Shown here in pieces: positions 60,101 to 64,000 of a stretch of DNA of 64,000 nt. Under the pieces are notes generated by a model. It did not search any database and was not told the DNA's origin. It saw only the letters and a program-made list of their open reading frames with translations. The DNA lies in assembly GCA_963790545.1 (NCBI GenBank), contig CAWBPA010000023.1:183681-247680 (forward strand), in the 5' to 3' direction. Position 1 is the first letter of the stretch. Every line of letters starts with the position of its first letter. The translations under genes and the position numbers were made by a program. Source of the DNA: DATBJG01 sp963790545 (GTDB lineage Bacteria > Acidobacteriota > Vicinamibacteria > Vicinamibacterales > JAMQPK01).

Positions 60101-62532
60101 ATGTCGGCCATGGAACGTGACCGTCGCGAGTCAGACCAGGTGATTGGCGAAACACTGTCCCGTTATCGCGTCATCGCGCACCTGGGGTCCGGGTCGATGG
60201 GTGATGTGTATCGAGCGGAAGACCTGCGCCTGCGTCGTCCTGTTGCGCTCAAGGTCGTAAGCCTGACCGGCGACGCCCCGGACGCGTCACATCGCCTGCT
60301 GGCCGAAGCGCGCGCGGCATCGGCGCTCACGCACCCGAATGTGGCTGTTGTGTATGAAGTGGACGAAGTTGACCGCGCTGGTGCGCGGGTTGGCTTCATC
60401 GCGATGGAGTATATCGCCGGCCGCACGCTGGCCGAGCTGGCTGCGAACGGACCATTACCGCTCGAGACGATTCTCGACGTCGGCCGACAGGTGGCGGATG
60501 CCCTCGCCGATGCACACGCGCACGGGCTCGTGCACCGGGACATCAAGCTCTCGAACGTCATGCTCTCCGATACGGGACTGGTGAAGGTGCTCGACTTTGG
60601 TGTTGCGCGATGGGCAGCCACTGCGATTGATCCCGACGCAGAGACGATAGCCGCGGATCTGTTCGAAGGCACAGGAGGCGTGGTTGGCACCCTGCCGTAT
60701 ATGTCTCCGGAGCAGGCGACGGGGCGGTCGCTCGATGGGCGCAGCGACATGTTTTCGCTCGGCGCCATGATGTACAACTGCTCTCGGGACGCCGCTTGTT
60801 CGAGGGGGAAACTCTGGTGCAGGTGCTCGAAGCGCTGCTTCAGCAGCCGGTGCCGGCGCTGACCGCTCACGTCGATGACCCACGACTCCCAGCTATCGAA
60901 CAGATCCTCCGACGGATGCTCGAAAAGGATCCCGCTGACCGCTACGAAGATCTGCATGCTGTCGAAGTGGCGCTGGCAGCCGTACAGCGTGGGCACCTGA
61001 CGACCGACTCGAGGGGAGAGTCGGGGCCTCCAATCCTTGCCGTGACCGACTTTCGGAATATCACCGCGAACGCTGAGGATGATTGGCTGGGTACTGGCAT
61101 CTCGGAGACGGTGTCCGCCGACCTGAGAGGATTCGAAGGTGTCACGGTGGTCCCGAGGGGACGTGTCCACGAGTTGATGCGAACGCTCGGACAGCAGACC
61201 GGGGACGCCGATGACAGGTTGCGAATCCGTGCTGGCCGCGAGCTTGGCGCGCGATGGGTCCTGACCGGCAGCTTCCAGCGCGCAGCAGACGCCGTGAGGG
61301 TTACGGCGTCGCTACTGGATGTGGCCACCGGACACGCCGTCCATACAACGAAAGTGGATGGGCGTCTGAACGAGATTTTTTCGCTGCAGGACCGGCTCGT
61401 CCGCGACGTGGCGGAAGGACTACGCACGGCCACGAGCTCGAGCGGTGTGGTGGCCCAGGAGACCGGGATCGTTGGTGCTTACGAGGCGTTTTCGAAAGGA
61501 CTCCTCAACCTGCGCGCGGATAGTACGAGTCGCTCGATCGCGCGGTCATGCTGTTCGAGCGCGCCCTCGAATTTGACTCCCTTCACGCTCGTGCTCATCT
61601 CGAGCTGGGCGCAGCCTATGCCACCAAGGCCGACTACCTTGGGATGGGCGATCTGCGCGAGCGTGCCGAGGCCAGCCTGCGACGCGCTCTCGAACTGCAG
61701 CCCGACTCGGTACGAGCGTGGCGGGAGCTGGGCCTCGTTCTGATTGCCAGAGGGCGCGACTCAGAAGGATTCGACGCGCTTCATCGTGCGATCGAGCTCG
61801 ATTCAGCCGATGCTGGTGCGATCGGTGCCATGGCCCGGGCGCTGTTCATCGGCCGTGCCCAATTCGATGAGGCCGCATCGTGGTACGAGCGCGCACTCGA
61901 GCAGAACCCGAAGGGGGGATGGTTCGCGCTGCAACTCGCGCACTGTGCCGCGCTCGTTCGCGATTTTTCGCGCGGTGAGGTCGTGGCACGGCGGGCCATC
62001 GCGCTGCAGCAGGCATTCCTCTCGGGCCATGAAGGCGTGCTCATCGTCGGAGCCCACATGCGGCTCGGTCATCTCGAGGCGTTGCAAGGTCGGCACCAGG
62101 CGGCGGTCGAACAATTCCAGCGAGAGCTCGAGTTCCTCACGATGGTCGACCACGGGTTACGGAACCGGGTGGTGGTCGAACTCAACATGCGCCTGGGCGG
62201 AGCATTCCTTGCGCTCGGGCAGACACGCCAGGGGCAAGCCGCGCTTGGCGTCGCCATCGAGGGCTTCGATCGTCGCGTGCGGTTAGGCGCCGAGGACCCG
62301 TTTACACGGTACTACGCCGCAGGTTCTCATGCGTTGAAAGGCGATTCAGACACGGCGATAGCGTTTCTAGCGCGCAGCGCTGGATCGGCGTGCCTTCACA
62401 CTGGCTCGCGCGCGAATCGAACCGGAACTCGAGGGCCTGCGGAGGGACGACCGCTTTCAGCGATTGCTCGCCACGATGCAGATCCCGACTCGAGGCGGCA
62501 TCATTCCTTCTTCGGCGCAGGCGTCACGTTGA
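60101..62532 (+). CDS. Serine/threonine protein kinase with TolB/FlgO-like and TPR regions, frameshifted
   Basis: Reconstructed length is about 810 residues. The kinase domain (about 21-275) has all core motifs: glycine loop LGSGSMGDVY, Lys51 in VALKVV, HRDIKLSN with Asp147, DFG 165-167 and 'GTLPYMSPEQATGRSLDGRSDMFSLG'. A TolB/FlgO-like domain follows ('ILAVTDFRNITANAEDDWLGTGISETVSADL'), then TPRs ('LFERALEFDSLHARAHLELGAAY', 'SLRRALELQPDSVRAWRELGLVLI'). Frame changes are at about 60783 (just after the APE region), 61530 and 62365. The final frame ends 'RRAFTLARARIEPELEGLRRDDRFQRLLATMQ' with the stop at 62530-62532. No transmembrane segment is evident. Signalling targets are unknown. It overlaps the 3' end of the convergent gene at 62501. 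Confidence 0.85.
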
Positions 62533-63055
62533 CGAGGAGCGATTCGTAGTACCTCACGGCAACCGTGTCACCAACTTTTACGCTCTGGAGCTGCTTCGCG
62601 TCGCCGACAGGCAAAGTCAGGACACGTCCTTCGGGCCCCTTGACCGTGACGAGGGTGCCGCGGCGTCGATCGCCTGAACCGTGACCGTGACCGTTTGTTC
62701 CCTCCTCACTTCCCTCCCGGCTTGCAATCTTCCGCGTGACGCTTGTCACAGGTGCGCTCGACGAGGCGGGGATCCGGCTTGCGCATCCCCAGGACGACCG
62801 CCTCGAAGTAGTCGCCGATACCAGATCGCCCACCTCCAACCGACCAAAGCCTTACATCTGGATCGGACGTCTGACGTCGATGCGTTCCCTTTGGGCCCCT
62901 TCAATGTCACGACACGCGTCGTTTTATCGATGGCTTCAATCGTCGCAGTGACGTCACAGGCGGGGCTTCATACACACCCCTCTGTCCAGCATTGGACCGG
63001 ATGGGGAACAGTCAAATCGTCGGACCGCAGCAAAAAAGAACGAGGGCTTCATCAT
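62501..63055 (-). pseudogene. Two-domain hypothetical protein, repeatedly frameshifted
   Basis: Two similar halves can be read in different frames. The first is 'ATIEAIDKTTRVVTLKGPKGN..LEVGDLVSATYFEAVVLGMRKP' (about 62945-62780). The second is 'TLVTVKGPEGRVLTLPVGDAKQLQSVKVGDTVAVRYYESLLVNV' (about 62660-62505). Each half has the pattern TLKGPxG...VGD.V...Y.EAL, seen in a family of secreted hypothetical proteins in Acidobacteriota and Proteobacteria. The start at 63055 (ATGATG with AGAGGG upstream) is tentative, since the N-terminal reading also breaks. At least three shifts occur. It may be sequencing error or true decay. Function is unknown. Confidence 0.5.
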
Positions 63056-63098
63056 CGCCCTCTATACGATACGCCGTTGTCAGGTGGTGTCGACCTCC

Positions 63099-63731
63099 AT
63101 GCGCATGCACTCGAGAAAGGCCGGGCGTCTGGCGACTGGCGCGGGACTGCTCTTTGCGGCGCTCGGAGGAGCCGCTGAAGCACAGACCGTGCAGGTGGCG
63201 CCCATCTGGCGGCTACCGGTTTGGTGGTAATCTGTTCTGGTCAATAGCTGCCACAGCACTCGACATCGACGGCGCCCCGAGCGTCGGCGCCACGAGTGAC
63301 CTCTTTGGCGACTACGGACTCGCGGTGACGTTCATCTTTTTGCTTCGCACCAGCAAGCGCATGTCAGCGTTCCCTCTATCGGCGTGCAGCCCGTTTTTCG
63401 TGTCAGGCTCTCCATCAATCATTGGCACGTGGGCGGCACACAGGAAGTAGGTCACGGCCACGTGCGCCCGTTTTATGTTCGGAAGCCTCGGACTCACCCG
63501 GTTTGGCGGCGCCGACGACTCAGAAGTCCGTTCTTCGCTCGGCGCCGGGGGTGGCGTCAAACTGATGGCCTCTCGACACATCGGTGCGCGTCTGGACGGT
63601 CGCGTTTATGCCGTGTTTGTCGACGGAGAGGCGACGAGTGGCTTCTGCACCCCCGGTGCCTGCTTTTTCGGGCTCGATGTTTCGTGGCCTGGCAAGTCGC
63701 GTTTAACGCCGGCTTCATCGTTTCGTTTTGA
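63099..63731 (+). pseudogene. Outer-membrane beta-barrel-like protein, repeatedly frameshifted
   Basis: ATG 63099 opens a signal peptide ('LATGAGLLFAALGGAAEAQTV'). Pieces of one secreted barrel are then readable in changing frames: 'GYRFGGNLFWSIAATALDIDGAPSVGATSDLFGDYG', 'VQPVFRVRLSINHWHVGGTQEVGHGHVRPF', 'LGLTRFGGADDSEVRSSLGAGGGVKLMASRHIGARLDGRVYAVFVD' and finally 'WQVAFNAGFIVSF' with stop 63729-63731. The last Phe and alternating pattern fit a small 8-stranded barrel family. Four or more shifts occur in 630 bases. It is convergent with the amylase-like gene at 63744. Confidence 0.55.
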
Positions 63732-63743
63732 AGGCAACGCGCC

Positions 63744-64000
63744 TCAAGACTTCGCGACCTTCACATCAAAGACGTGATAGCTCCAGGGCGTCAGGTCGGA
63801 GGATGAGAGCCCGTGTGACGCGACGTCGGTCCCGGCACAATCGTAGCGGGCCGGACCGGTCAAGTCTTCGAACACCAGCGATAGGGCGGGCCAATAAGGT
63901 GAACGGCAGCCGGACGTAACACTGACTCTGATTCGCGGCGTAGTTCACGGTCACGAGCAGCCGCTCACCACGCGGGCCCTGCCAGCAAAACGCCACGAAA
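63744..64000 (-). CDS. C-terminal part of an alpha-amylase family (GH13-like) enzyme, partial at window edge, frameshifted
   Basis: Only the last ~85 residues are in the window; the gene continues beyond 64000. 'VAFCWQGPRGERLLVTVNYAANQSQCYVRLPF' is the beta-sandwich C-terminal domain of an alpha-amylase-type enzyme. Near 63890 the frame changes, and the expected tail 'LSLVFEDLTGPARYDCAGTDVASHGLSSSDLTPWSYHVFDVKVAKS' is read with the stop at 63744-63746. The catalytic barrel is not visible, so substrate and exact family cannot be stated. Confidence 0.65.

Noticed and set aside
1..64000. rRNA, tRNA, transposase, integrase or prophage genes
   Set aside because: None was found on reading; the palindromic repeats lack transposase genes in the window.

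Overview
The window is a GC-rich bacterial chromosome segment. It carries an Oar/carboxypeptidase-regulatory-type TonB receptor, a PQQ dehydrogenase fused to cytochrome c, a Ser/Thr kinase with TPRs, DUF6152 and DUF5996 proteins, and many palindromic intergenic repeats. Together these suggest an Acidobacteriota (Vicinamibacteria-like) genome, probably from a metagenome. That placement is inference; no rRNA or tRNA gene is present to confirm it.

Layout. 0-9 kb holds the PQQ dehydrogenase, a membrane protein, an alpha/beta hydrolase, a double lipocalin-like protein, a small conserved protein and the TonB receptor. 8.9-46 kb is the remarkable part. Five very large secreted proteins, all on the minus strand, combine an N-terminal metallophosphoesterase with about 58 choice-of-anchor-D (ASH-like) domains and 11 copies of a ~200-residue module that I do not recognise. 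In transcription order (right to left) it reads: type B phosphoesterase (45967), TPR protein (42220), type A (41307), type A (36602), type B giant (28795), TPR remnant (14921), type A (14402). The block B-TPR-A therefore occurs twice. All five proteins end in the same unrecognised module. Three of the genes share an upstream sequence element with fixed internal spacing.

46-57 kb is ordinary metabolism and transport: a family-3 solute-binding protein, a DUF6152 protein, a YciI-like protein, a GNAT acetyltransferase, an APC permease, and a translationally coupled tctC-tctB-tctA-prpD-SDR operon for uptake and processing of a carboxylate, followed by a zinc-finger protein and a DUF5996 protein. 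57-64 kb has an ABC-2 exporter pair, a second GNAT protein, a Ser/Thr kinase with TolB/FlgO-like and TPR parts, a frameshifted two-domain hypothetical, a frameshifted outer-membrane barrel, and the C-terminal end of an alpha-amylase-type enzyme that runs off the right edge.

Caution: at least 25 apparent frameshifts are spread over 12 genes, almost all single-base, and in each the reading resumes with conserved residues. Uncorrected read error is the likeliest cause. Coordinates of the affected genes are given as the full reconstructed span.
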